Positions 19,301-27,026 of a DNA stretch of 64,000 nucleotides are shown piece after piece; the stretch's first letter is position 1; every line of letters begins with the position of its first letter. The position numbers and the translations under genes are program-made. The notes below the pieces were generated by a model. That model was not told the DNA's origin. It saw only the letters and a program-made list of their open reading frames with translations, and did no database searches. The DNA is taken from positions 1 to 64,000 of the forward strand of contig JAQUWD010000015.1 of NCBI GenBank assembly GCA_028693055.1, in the 5' to 3' direction. This DNA comes from Eubacteriales bacterium. GTDB taxonomy: Bacteria; Bacillota; Clostridia; Christensenellales; Aristaeellaceae.

Positions 19301-19453
19301 GGAAACGCCGCCGGTACGCATGATTTTTAGCGCCTCCGCGCCATCCTGCGCCATGAGTAGTTCATACTGATCCGTTAAGCTGCATTCAATAACCGCTCGG
19401 TCGATACGATTATCATCGACAATCAGGATAGTGGCTCTCTCTTTGCTATCCAT
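16373..19453 (-). CDS. Receiver-GGDEF(degenerate)-EAL-PAS-GAF-PAS c-di-GMP protein
   Basis: A 1026-residue cytoplasmic protein. Order: receiver domain (about 8-125; phospho-Asp in LLDLSMPVMDG), GGDEF domain (about 165-310), EAL domain (about 330-575), PAS-like region (600-730), GAF (740-890) and PAS (895-1015). The GGDEF signature reads HADNF near residue 230, so no cyclase activity is expected. The EAL domain keeps EAL, NVS, ITES, IDDFGSGYS, LKID, AEGVE and QGF, so c-di-GMP hydrolysis is expected. No membrane segment. AGAGGA lies seven bases before the ATG. A cognate kinase is not adjacent; the coupled genes downstream encode an ABC exporter. Confidence 0.92.
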   Translation of the reverse strand: MDSKERATILIVDDNRIDRAVIECSLTDQYELLMAQDGAEALKIMRTGGVSVALLDLSMPVMDGFCVLEAMRQEQALADIPVIVITASEDPKELDKALQLGAIDLISKPIIPEMLRTRVRNAVFIWTSRHIEEEREWLSSRVEQQARELTQFQFDTMTGLYDFHLFCEKAKEMIAQKPVGYYIISYLDVDNFKVVNDQYGMEVGDRVLKQIAALIKLFSDGCDGIASRVHADNFVVLFPDTKDSILPVITKALSKTIAKEGVHLTMKMSVGRYLVDDRTLSISAMMDRALLARRSVKGRYDTHVAYFNETMREKILREQWIISEMERALTDGQFEVWFQPQYNHASGEISGAEALVRWRHPQKGLVSPGEFVPVFERNGFIYELDKYVWRKSCILLRKWMDTGKQIQPVSVNVSRHDFFQPNFFEVISGLVARYQIPKHLFRLEITESAFVNASEQIVTIVQRLRENDFWVEIDDFGSGYSSLNTLKDVPANVLKIDMRFFDSTNNFERSGNILESIVRMASWLNMSVIAEGVEEKEHADFLRSVGCVYIQGFLYAKPMPAEEYEKLLFSSKQESKPTMLEQLPQMNTDSFWNPASIETMVFNRYAGGACVFECTRSRIELLRVNDKFKEVFQSTRNEEEILKINPLLFTDEEGRANAIEAIKNAVEKQSAEVFEATIPSAHDPEHREHIRFTIRLIARSGERYLFYAYVENVSAQRRAERIAQVTMEQLRFLNDISSDLLVDMDSDEAIRAILDKMLDYFQGKRAYVFEKSADQKEYNCTYEICESKESSRMDRLKKVAIESCACLMHAFQTQTHSVVASTDEDPDKRELLKVLGMNSFVAVPLQREGKLIGFMGVEDATRKMAHVDRMEALGHYMAVVLIRRDLNLRLKQDADAMNSLMNDVLDHLPCGVGLYEMVDGAPNMTYVNKEYNRLVGRPLLEMYQGRGTMAVVHPEDRAPLVREIQTALQENRDIQMDLRIKHEEGFYRHFHLVGRIINKEESKATICATFTPIEEMKDGSGTEASK

Positions 19454-19497
19454 AGATTTTCCTCTCCGGTAATCTTGCCGTATTCATTTCTGTTTTC

Positions 19498-19503
19498 ATT
19501 ATA
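19498..19503 (-). promoter_or_regulatory. Candidate -10 element upstream of EAL-domain gene
   Basis: A perfect TATAAT on the minus strand, 44 bases before the ATG at 19453, in the 80-base gap after the esterase gene. The -35 region is poor (CTCTGG at 17 bases), so an activator may be needed or the gene may be read from upstream. Confidence 0.35.
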
Positions 19504-19533
19504 CCGCTTTCAGTCCACAACCAGAGCATGCGT

Positions 19534-20355
19534 TTAGCGGTCTAGCGTCCATTGAATCCATTTCGCGGCAAGCCCGATCCATGGCTGGCAATGCGGGTTG
19601 CACATTTGCGTAGCTGTTGGAGCAGCGCATTCTTTGTTGGCTAAGGAAAGCCCATGGCAGCCGTCCGGGAAAATATGAATCTCAGCCGGGAGATGGCAGC
19701 GAGACATCGCCTGAGCAAATAGTAGCGTATTTTCCACCGGCACGGTTCCATCATTCATGGTATGCCATAAAAAAGTAGGCGGCGTATGCTCCCCCACCAG
19801 CTTTTCCAATGAGTACGCCTGATGGTCCTCGATCGCTTTGCTGCCGGTCAGCATCTCAAAAGAACCGCGATGAGTAAATTCACCGGCGGTAATAACAGGA
19901 TAGCCCAGCACCATGGCGTTGGGCTTCACCATCTCGCAAGTAAGCCCCAGCGGAGCCCACAGCTCTGGCTGATTCCACATTACGCCGATGCTGGCCGCCA
20001 GATGTCCACCGGCGGAAAAGCCCATCACGACGATTTGATCCTTTACCGCATGGTACTCCTTGGCATGCTCGCGCACATGAGCAATCGCCAAGGCTACATC
20101 CTGCTGGGGCGCCGGAAAGCGATAGGGAGCCACATGATAGTAAAGCACAAAAACATTATATCCCGCAGCCAACAGCTGCAGCGCCACAGGCTCGGCTTCC
20201 CGCTCGGAGCAGAACTGGTAGCCCCCTCCCGGGCACAGAAGTACGCTAATTCGTTCACGGTCCAGATCAATTTCCTCATAATTATCCGGCAGATAGGTTA
20301 CCATGCGGGCGTCGGTATCCTGTAATCCCTTGAGCATGACGGTCTTGTTGATCAT
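19534..20355 (-). CDS. Alpha/beta-hydrolase, acetyl-esterase type
   Basis: A 273-residue cytoplasmic alpha/beta hydrolase of the BD-FAE/acetyl-esterase group. It has the oxyanion PGGGY, nucleophile elbow GFSAGGH, the acid Asp in HTMNDGTVP and the catalytic His in DGCHGLSL. Homologues remove acetyl or other acyl groups from xylan and other plant glycans; the substrate here is inferred from the neighbouring glycan genes. No signal peptide. It starts 21 bases after the AraC-type regulator gene and is probably cotranscribed with it. AGGAAAG lies ten bases before the ATG. Confidence 0.85.
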   Translation of the reverse strand: MINKTVMLKGLQDTDARMVTYLPDNYEEIDLDRERISVLLCPGGGYQFCSEREAEPVALQLLAAGYNVFVLYYHVAPYRFPAPQQDVALAIAHVREHAKEYHAVKDQIVVMGFSAGGHLAASIGVMWNQPELWAPLGLTCEMVKPNAMVLGYPVITAGEFTHRGSFEMLTGSKAIEDHQAYSLEKLVGEHTPPTFLWHTMNDGTVPVENTLLFAQAMSRCHLPAEIHIFPDGCHGLSLANKECAAPTATQMCNPHCQPWIGLAAKWIQWTLDR

Positions 20356-20376
20356 TGGTATGCTTCTTTCCTGATT

Positions 20377-22599
20377 TTATTTTGGCGTTTCTCTCATAGC
20401 GCTGGGCGTAATACCAAACTTCTTTTTAAACGCCCGCCTAAAGGAGGTGGCGTTGTTATACCCTACATCCTCAAAAAGCGATTGCAACGAGCAATCCTGA
20501 TCAGCCTGGAGCCGTCTTGCCGCTTCATTCAAGCGCAAATCCTCTAAATAGACGGAGAAATTACAGCCGGTACGCTCCTTAAACAGGTGGCTCAGGTAGC
20601 TTTCCGAGATATGAAACCGCTCGCTCAGCAAGCTCAAGCACATCGCCGAATCCGTGAAGTGCTCCTTTAAGTATTGCTGCACCTCCGGAATGGGGTCGGA
20701 CGGCTCGGCCGTCTCGCGGAAAAAGTCGCAAAGCATGAGACCCACATTTTCAAGCAAGGCCAAATTGGGCCGACCGCTCAGCTTCTCATCCACCTGCGAG
20801 AGCCGTTCCTTCTGCGTCTCCGTGGGGGCAGAAACACTGAAACGAGCTTTGAGCAACGTGTTTTTTAAGTCTGACAGCAAAAACTCCAGCAAGGGGTCCG
20901 GCAAAGAGCGCTGCTCGATATTCTCTCGATGAATCAGCGCGAACATTTCTGAAACCTGGGGGCTATTGCCGGTTGTAATAAAGTGCAGCAGCTTTGCGGA
21001 AATCTCAATGGGATAATATATGGTTTGCGAATCCTTATGGATCATTTCGTAGGGAATAAACACATGTCGCTTGCTGGTGTAGCGCACGGAGGCGCGGGCT
21101 TGCTCGTAGGATTCCCATACGTTCATGGGCTGCGTCGCTTCGCCTCCAACCCCTGCGCAAAGCCAAAGGGAATAGCGCTGCGCCAAATCGTTATGCAGAT
21201 TGAGCACCCATTGCTGCAGCTGCATCAGCGGGTCCTGCACATCGGGCTTAAAGGCGGTCAACACCACATACTCCTGCACAAGCGTGCTGTAGTAATAAAC
21301 GGGAAGATCTCCGGTAAAATGGCGGTCGATCGCCGTAGACATGATTTCGTGGAAGTCCTTACGGTCGAGAACCGTTTCCTCCTGATTGAACACCGTTAAG
21401 AACATGGCATAAAACCGAAGCTTCGGCTGATCATACCCCAATGCGTTCATCATGAACTGAAACTCACGTTCAGAGGCAACGTGCCCGGAAAGCAGCATCC
21501 GGGTATAGGAGCGACACACCAGCGGCTTTTGCCGTTCCAGATCCTGAGCCATCTGTTCGTTGCTGCGGTTAGCCTCCACCAGCTGGTCATTCAGCTGCAC
21601 GATGGGGCGCATGTTGCGGCGTACCATCACCGTTACCATCGCCAGTCCGCTTAACGTGGCCAGCAGCAGCATAGCCACAAACAGCAAATCGTAATTACCA
21701 AGGCTTTCGTCACACAGGCGCTGAGGAATCATGGAATAATAGGTCCAATCATTAAAAGAGGATTCATCCCGCAGGCAGACCAGTTCTCCCACATGGGCGA
21801 TTCCCAGCGAATCATAGGGCAGAGCTTCCAGCTCCGACACGGAGAGTTCATCGTCTCCCTCAAAGGGAATTTGTAATTGAAGCCGACCAAGCCCGTCGAC
21901 CACCGTAAGCCGATAATCTTTCTCCAAGGCAAAAAGCTGGCTCAGACTGTCTACATCCCACTCAAACCAAATAACGGCGGGAACATTGCGGTTTAAGATG
22001 CTGTCGATATCCCGCACATAGAAATAGCTGCCCGCCTTTCCCGTAAAGGAGGATACATCGATGTTTTCCCCCATGCCGGAAGCGGTTTGAAGCATGGAAA
22101 TAAAGCCCTCGTAGCGTTCCGGGGCAAAAACACGATACTTCAAATAATATTGCCGCGCCTCGGTAAACTGGCTGGCGGAGATCACATACCCCATTCTTTT
22201 TAAGTAGATATGGTTTTCCGCCACAGGCATTCCCGCCCAGCTAAAGATGCGCGATGATAGGGTTTCCATGGTTTGGTAGGCGGCATACATAGCGCCCTTT
22301 TCACGAACGCTCTTCATATTGGAAAAGCGAATAAAGGTGCTGTCGTTTAAAAGCTGGCGCGTATAGTTGTCCATAATGCGCAAATAGCTGTCTATGGCCT
22401 GCACATGGCTTTCGTGCTGGGTCATTTCCTGCTGCCAGTACATCTCTCGGGCGTTTTGGGTGGTGGAGCTGTACAGCACGATTGCCAGCACTAGGCACAG
22501 CAATAGAAAAACGCTATAGGTAAGCCAAATGCGGGTCGAAAGGGATATGCGGCCATCCTTTATGCTTCGTTCGGACGTTTTAGTACTATTCGTCGTCAT
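20377..22599 (-). CDS. Membrane sensor with AraC-type DNA-binding domain
   Basis: A 740-residue one-component sensor. Two membrane helices (about 24-45 and 303-327) flank an extracellular Cache-like sensing domain; a cytoplasmic region and a C-terminal AraC HTH pair (about 640-740: LSLLSERFHISESYLSHLFK and SLQSLFEDVGYNNATSFRRAF) follow. There is no kinase domain, so the signal must pass from sensor to DNA-binding domain within the protein. Such regulators usually sit beside Lpl-type sugar transporters and activate them; here the transporter is divergent at 22840. ATG 22599 (AAAGGGG six bases upstream) is preferred because an earlier in-frame start at 22638 falls at the predicted transcription start. 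Confidence 0.9.
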   Translation of the reverse strand: MTTNSTKTSERSIKDGRISLSTRIWLTYSVFLLLCLVLAIVLYSSTTQNAREMYWQQEMTQHESHVQAIDSYLRIMDNYTRQLLNDSTFIRFSNMKSVREKGAMYAAYQTMETLSSRIFSWAGMPVAENHIYLKRMGYVISASQFTEARQYYLKYRVFAPERYEGFISMLQTASGMGENIDVSSFTGKAGSYFYVRDIDSILNRNVPAVIWFEWDVDSLSQLFALEKDYRLTVVDGLGRLQLQIPFEGDDELSVSELEALPYDSLGIAHVGELVCLRDESSFNDWTYYSMIPQRLCDESLGNYDLLFVAMLLLATLSGLAMVTVMVRRNMRPIVQLNDQLVEANRSNEQMAQDLERQKPLVCRSYTRMLLSGHVASEREFQFMMNALGYDQPKLRFYAMFLTVFNQEETVLDRKDFHEIMSTAIDRHFTGDLPVYYYSTLVQEYVVLTAFKPDVQDPLMQLQQWVLNLHNDLAQRYSLWLCAGVGGEATQPMNVWESYEQARASVRYTSKRHVFIPYEMIHKDSQTIYYPIEISAKLLHFITTGNSPQVSEMFALIHRENIEQRSLPDPLLEFLLSDLKNTLLKARFSVSAPTETQKERLSQVDEKLSGRPNLALLENVGLMLCDFFRETAEPSDPIPEVQQYLKEHFTDSAMCLSLLSERFHISESYLSHLFKERTGCNFSVYLEDLRLNEAARRLQADQDCSLQSLFEDVGYNNATSFRRAFKKKFGITPSAMRETPK

Positions 22600-22643
22600 A
22601 AGCGCCCCTTTCCCAGCAATAGAGCATACAGATTTCAAGTTTT

Positions 22644-22671
22644 ATTATATCTTATAAACGGGAATTTGCAA
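22644..22671 (-). promoter_or_regulatory. sigmaA promoter of AraC-type regulator gene
   Basis: On the minus strand TTGCAA (22666-22671), a 16-base spacer and TATAAT (22644-22649). The start point would be about 35-40 bases before the ATG at 22599. Confidence 0.6.
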
Positions 22672-22757
22672 GCATTCCAGCTGTCAAGGAACAATTTTTG
22701 AGTAAGTACTTTCATTTCATTTTCGCAAATTTGGTTCCCAATAGAAAATCTTGTTTC

Positions 22758-22786
22758 TTGTCAGGATAAAGGTTTTCTGATACGCT
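22758..22786 (+). promoter_or_regulatory. Candidate promoter of Lpl-type transporter operon
   Basis: TTGTCA (22758-22763), 17 bases, then TACGCT (22781-22786) preceded by TGA, an extended -10 arrangement. The weak -10 fits a promoter needing an activator, such as the divergent AraC-type protein. Confidence 0.4.
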
Positions 22787-22839
22787 ACCTTCAACAGAAC
22801 GCGATAAGGCGTTCCAAAAAGGAAAGGATGGTTCCATTC

Positions 22840-24360
22840 ATGAGAAAAGTACTTTCACTCATTCTCGCGCTGGCTATGGCAATGACGATGCTGACAGCCT
22901 TCGCTACCACCGCGGTTGCAGAAGTCACCAAGCCCGAATCCATTTCCATCTTTATTGACGGCACCGTGTTTACCACCAACAATGCCCGTGACGCTTTCCA
23001 AGCCCGCTGGGAAGAGCTGACCGGCATCAAGCTGGAAATCACCCAGCCTGACCATGACGCTTACTACGATGTGCTGCAGCAGCAGATCGCTTCCGGCGAC
23101 TGGCCTGACGTGATGATTCTTTCTTCTACTTATTATTCCGCCTATGCCGCCGAGGGCGTGCTGTGGGATATGACCGACGCGTGGGAAGCTTCCGATCTGA
23201 AAGCCTCCGGCCGTTTCACCGGCGACAGCGTTGTAGAAGGCCTGAAGATTGACGGCCGTCTCTACGGCTTCTCCCCCACCCGCGGCAACGGCTGCGTCAC
23301 TTATGTGAAGCAGGCTTGGTTGGACGCCGTCGGCATGCAAGCGCCCACCAATTGGGACGAGTACTACGCCATGCTGCAGGCCTTCACCACCCAGAATCCT
23401 GACGGCGACGACAAAAAAGAGACCTTCGGCGTTGCGGCTGCCGGTTTCGTCGGCCCCGAAGCTCCCTATGTAAACTATCTGCCCGAGTTCTATCAGGATG
23501 GCACCCCCACCTTTGACAAGGACGAAAACGGCGTATGGTTCGACGGCTTCACTCAGGACAGCATGAAGGCTGCTCTGGAGCGCTTGAACAAGGCCTATGT
23601 GGACGGCGTTATCGATCCCACCACGTTGACCAACGGCACCAAGGATTGCCGCAACAAGTACTATGACGATACCTTCGGCGCCTTCACCTACTGGGCTGGC
23701 ACCTGGGCTACCAACCTCAAGAGCAATCTGGAAGCCAATAACCTGAGCGGCGAGCTAGTCGCGCTCCCCCCCATCGCCGAGGTTGGCGCTTACCTTGACC
23801 GTGTACCTCCCGTCTGGGCGATCTCCAGCGCTTGCGAGAACCCCGAGGGCGTTTACAAATACTTCATCGACACCATGCTGGACGGCGGCGACATGCAGAT
23901 GCTGTGGACCTATGGTGTGGAAGATGTGCACTGGAGCATGAAGGCTGAGACCGTTCTAGCTGGCACCGATAAGGAAAAGACCTACGAGGACGGACAGTTC
24001 CACATGAAGGAAAGCCTGGAGCAGGCTGGCACCGTTTATACCAAGCATCACATCGATCCCATGCTGGCGCTGGCTTCCTTCGCGGAAGGCTACTACGATC
24101 CCAGAGAGGATAGCGTAAAGGCCGAAGCCAAGGCTGCTTCCGAGCTGTTCAATACCCATTCCAAGCTGGCCATCATCGTGCCCACCACCGAGGAAATGTC
24201 CATGTACAACGGCGACTTGGTCACGCTGAAGAACGAGCTGATCGCCAAAGTCACCATGGGCGACCTGAGCTACGAGCAGGCCATGGCTAAGTTCGAATCC
24301 GACGGCGGCGCGGAGTGGTCCAAAGCCATCGTGGATTCCCTGAACGCGCTGAATAAGTAA
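22840..24360 (+). CDS. Lpl-type extracellular sugar-binding protein without lipobox
   Basis: A 506-residue binding protein of the LplA/YtcQ group (long family-1-like sugar-binding proteins). The N-terminus is a signal peptide (MRKVLSLILALAMAMTML onward) ending in AVAE, a signal peptidase I-type site; no lipobox Cys is present, so lipid anchoring is not predicted. The mature part has typical features, such as ASGDWPDVMILSS and the aromatic-rich GAFTYWAGTWATN. It should deliver an oligosaccharide to the two permeases downstream. ATG 22840 begins directly with the signal peptide; ATG 22828 in frame is a possible alternative. A hairpin follows the gene. Confidence 0.88.
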   Translation: MRKVLSLILALAMAMTMLTAFATTAVAEVTKPESISIFIDGTVFTTNNARDAFQARWEELTGIKLEITQPDHDAYYDVLQQQIASGDWPDVMILSSTYYSAYAAEGVLWDMTDAWEASDLKASGRFTGDSVVEGLKIDGRLYGFSPTRGNGCVTYVKQAWLDAVGMQAPTNWDEYYAMLQAFTTQNPDGDDKKETFGVAAAGFVGPEAPYVNYLPEFYQDGTPTFDKDENGVWFDGFTQDSMKAALERLNKAYVDGVIDPTTLTNGTKDCRNKYYDDTFGAFTYWAGTWATNLKSNLEANNLSGELVALPPIAEVGAYLDRVPPVWAISSACENPEGVYKYFIDTMLDGGDMQMLWTYGVEDVHWSMKAETVLAGTDKEKTYEDGQFHMKESLEQAGTVYTKHHIDPMLALASFAEGYYDPREDSVKAEAKAASELFNTHSKLAIIVPTTEEMSMYNGDLVTLKNELIAKVTMGDLSYEQAMAKFESDGGAEWSKAIVDSLNALNK

Positions 24361-24380
24361 TCACTTTTCAAGACGCAAAC

Positions 24381-24416
24381 GGAGCAGCCGCTCCAATTCA
24401 ACGAGGCGGCTGCTCC
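24381..24416 (+). terminator. Hairpin between binding-protein and permease genes
   Basis: Perfect 11-base arms at 24381-24391 and 24406-24416, GC-rich, followed by a pyrimidine-rich CTCTTTCTCACTTT. It lies 21 bases after the binding-protein stop. This is the usual place for a partial terminator or 3' stabiliser that makes the binding protein more abundant than the permeases. Confidence 0.7.
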
Positions 24417-24450
24417 CTCTTTCTCACTTTAGCTTACGGGAGGTAATCGT

Positions 24451-25395
24451 ATGGTCAGCGCATCCATTCCAAAGGATATCCGCCGTTCCAGACTCAAGGC
24501 TCGCATTCTCAAGTATAAAGGCTTTTATCTCATGTTTTTACCTGTGCTGGCCTTTGCCATCATCTTTCATTATCTGCCGATGCTGGGAATCCGTTTTGCC
24601 TTTACGAAGTACAATCTGATTAAGGATCCCGTATTTGTCGGTTTTAAAAACTTCGAACGGCTCTTTTCGATGCCGAATTTCTGGAGTGCCTTCGCTAATA
24701 CTCTTAACCTGAGCATTGTCAAGCTTTTGCTCAACACCTTTATGGCGGTTATCATTTCCTTGCTATTAAACGAAATGGTCAACATCCATGCAAAAAAGCT
24801 AGCCCAGACTATTATTTATATTCCTCATTTTATGTCTTGGGTTGTTACCGCCTCCGTATTCCAAATGCTTTTTTCGCCCACCACAGCGGGTTTGGTAAAC
24901 CAAGCCCTTATGAAGCTGGGCGTCACTACGCAAAACATCTACTTCCTTGGCGATTCCAAATGGTGGACGCCCACTTACTACATCATTAACGTGTGGAGAG
25001 ACACTGGCTGGGGCACCATCATCTTCATGGCTACGCTGACGGGCATTGATCCCGGAATTTATGAAGCAGCCTCTATCGACGGCTGCGGACGCTGGCAGAA
25101 GATGTGGTACATCACCTTGCCCTCCCTTTCAAATACGATTATCACGGTTTTAATTCTCAATCTAGCCAAGGTTATGAACCTTTTCGAAAGCGCCTTCGTT
25201 CTACAGAACGACGCGGTTATGAACGTATCTCAGGTACTACAGACCTATGTGTACTACCAAACCTTTAACTCCGGCACCATCCCGGATTACGGCTTCACCA
25301 CTGCCATCGGCCTGTTCCGCTCTGTGGTAGGTATGCTGCTGGTGCTAGCCTGTAACGTAGCCAGCAAGCGTGTCCGCGGCCGCGGAATTGTTTAA
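24451..25395 (+). CDS. Sugar ABC transporter permease, LplB type
   Basis: A 314-residue inner-membrane permease with six predicted helices. It starts with a short basic N-terminus and the first helix (FYLMFLPVLAFAIIFHYLP), typical of LplB/YteP. The cytoplasmic EAA loop that contacts the ATPase is YEAASIDGCGRWQKMWYITLP. GGGAGGT lies before the ATG. No ATPase gene is in this operon, so a shared MsmX-type ATPase encoded elsewhere must power it (inference from family). Confidence 0.9.
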   Translation: MVSASIPKDIRRSRLKARILKYKGFYLMFLPVLAFAIIFHYLPMLGIRFAFTKYNLIKDPVFVGFKNFERLFSMPNFWSAFANTLNLSIVKLLLNTFMAVIISLLLNEMVNIHAKKLAQTIIYIPHFMSWVVTASVFQMLFSPTTAGLVNQALMKLGVTTQNIYFLGDSKWWTPTYYIINVWRDTGWGTIIFMATLTGIDPGIYEAASIDGCGRWQKMWYITLPSLSNTIITVLILNLAKVMNLFESAFVLQNDAVMNVSQVLQTYVYYQTFNSGTIPDYGFTTAIGLFRSVVGMLLVLACNVASKRVRGRGIV

Positions 25396-25409
25396 GGAAG
25401 GAGCTGTGA

Positions 25410-26279
25410 ATGATGACTACTGCACAACCTGAAATCCGTAAAGCCAAGCATAAGTTTCATGCTTTTCCGGTTCTAAACGGTCTACTTTTTGCTCTGATCT
25501 GCCTGATCATCCTAATCCCCATCTGGAAGGTTCTGGTGGACTCCTTTGACCTGACCACCGGCTACGGCATGAAGCTCTGGCCCGAAAAGTTCGGTATCGC
25601 AGGTTATATTTCCGTCTTTACCACTCAGTCTCTGTATACGCCCTTAGTAAACTCCTTCATCACCACCATTGCTGGTACGGTGGTAGGGCTGCTGTTATCC
25701 ACCCTAGGCGCTTATGTGCTGATTCAGTTCGACATGCCGGGCCGCAATTTCTTCGCCGGTGCGCTGCTTTTCACCATGATCTTTGAGGGCGGCATGATCC
25801 CCACCTACATCGTCATGCGCCAACTGGGCTTGGTCAATACCTTGTGGTCCGTCATCCTGTACCCCGCCATCAACGTATACAATCTGGTGCTGATGCGCAA
25901 CTTCTTCGAGGGTATCCCCACCAGCCTGTTCGAGTCCGCTACCTTGGACGGCTGCACCCCCATGCAGACCTTCTACCGCATTGTACTGCCCCTTTCCAAG
26001 GCCGCCCTTGCTTCCATCGGCTTGATGTTCGCCGTCTCCTACTGGAACGATTACACCAACTATAAGCTGTACATCACCAAGGAGCTGCTCTACAACTTCC
26101 AGATGAAGCTGCGCTCCATCATGATGGGCTCCGACCTGCCCAGCGCCAACGGCGGTATGTCCGAAAACACGGTGCAAAACGCGGCGGTTATCGTAGCCAT
26201 CATTCCCTTCATGATTCTTTATCCCTGCCTGCAAAAGTACTTCGTGAAGGGCATCAACATCGGCGCAGTAAAGGAGTAA
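25410..26279 (+). CDS. Sugar ABC transporter permease, LplC/YtcP type
   Basis: A 289-residue permease and partner of the preceding LplB-type protein. It has six predicted helices and the EAA loop FESATLDGCTPMQTFYRIVLPL. AAGGAAGGAG precedes a double ATG; either codon may start. The distance to the upstream gene is 14 bases and to the CE12 gene 3 bases, so the genes are one operon. Confidence 0.9.
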   Translation: MMTTAQPEIRKAKHKFHAFPVLNGLLFALICLIILIPIWKVLVDSFDLTTGYGMKLWPEKFGIAGYISVFTTQSLYTPLVNSFITTIAGTVVGLLLSTLGAYVLIQFDMPGRNFFAGALLFTMIFEGGMIPTYIVMRQLGLVNTLWSVILYPAINVYNLVLMRNFFEGIPTSLFESATLDGCTPMQTFYRIVLPLSKAALASIGLMFAVSYWNDYTNYKLYITKELLYNFQMKLRSIMMGSDLPSANGGMSENTVQNAAVIVAIIPFMILYPCLQKYFVKGINIGAVKE

Positions 26280-26282
26280 ACC

Positions 26283-27026
26283 ATGGCTGTTATTTATTGG
26301 GCGGCGGATTCCACCGTCAAGCAAAATACCATCCTGACCTATCCCCAAACGGGAATAGGTCAGGTTTTTCATCGTTTTCTAAGCCCGGAGCATCGGGTGG
26401 AAAACCACGCTGAAAACGGTCGCAGCACCAAAAGCTTTCTGGACGAAGGCCGGCTGGCGTTAATCTACGACCGTATCACGGCGATGGACTTCCTATTCAT
26501 CCAATTTGGTCACAACGACGAAAAAGCCGCCGACCCGGCGCGCTATACCGACCCCGACGGAGAATTTAAAGACAATCTGGAGCGCTTCGTCAATGCGGCG
26601 CGAAATAAAAACGCCCTTCCTGTTCTTATCACCCCCTTAACCCGCCGCCTCTATCGCGACCCCAAAGCGGAATTCTCTCACGAGCGCTACCTTCCCGCTA
26701 TGAAGGAAACCGCCGCTCGGTTGAATGTGCCGCTGATCGACCTGTGCGCCATGAGTGAAGCATTGGTCGATACGCTAGGAGAGGATGCCAAAGCTTTATA
26801 CCTCCATGTTCCGGCGAATATTCATCCTCATTTCCCTGAGGGAAAGGCTGACAATACCCATTTAAGTCCCCTTGGGGCATTGGTCTTTGGAGGTCTCATT
26901 GCCAAAGGACTAAGCGAGCTGGGCGGGGAATATCGAGCGCTGCTATCCGAGGGCGTTCCGGAGTTTGTGAACGAGCATTATGACCAATGGGCCGCGACCC
27001 TTTGCAAGGAAAAGTATCATGGATAA
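26283..27026 (+). CDS. Rhamnogalacturonan acetylesterase-like SGNH hydrolase (CE12)
   Basis: A 247-residue SGNH/GDSL hydrolase of the RhgT/CE12 type. Block I is ADSTVKQ with the catalytic Ser (family form GDSTV), block III is IQFGHNDEK, and block V is DNTHLSPLGA with the catalytic Asp and His. It should remove acetyl groups from rhamnogalacturonan or xylan oligosaccharides. No signal peptide, so it acts on imported fragments. It lies three bases after the transporter genes and overlaps the GH43 gene by eight bases. Confidence 0.88.
   Translation: MAVIYWAADSTVKQNTILTYPQTGIGQVFHRFLSPEHRVENHAENGRSTKSFLDEGRLALIYDRITAMDFLFIQFGHNDEKAADPARYTDPDGEFKDNLERFVNAARNKNALPVLITPLTRRLYRDPKAEFSHERYLPAMKETAARLNVPLIDLCAMSEALVDTLGEDAKALYLHVPANIHPHFPEGKADNTHLSPLGALVFGGLIAKGLSELGGEYRALLSEGVPEFVNEHYDQWAATLCKEKYHG

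Noticed and set aside
25704-26372. 222-codon open frame on the minus strand
   Set aside because: Antisense to the LplC-type permease gene, with a translation dominated by Gly, His, Val and Gln typical of shadows in this codon usage.
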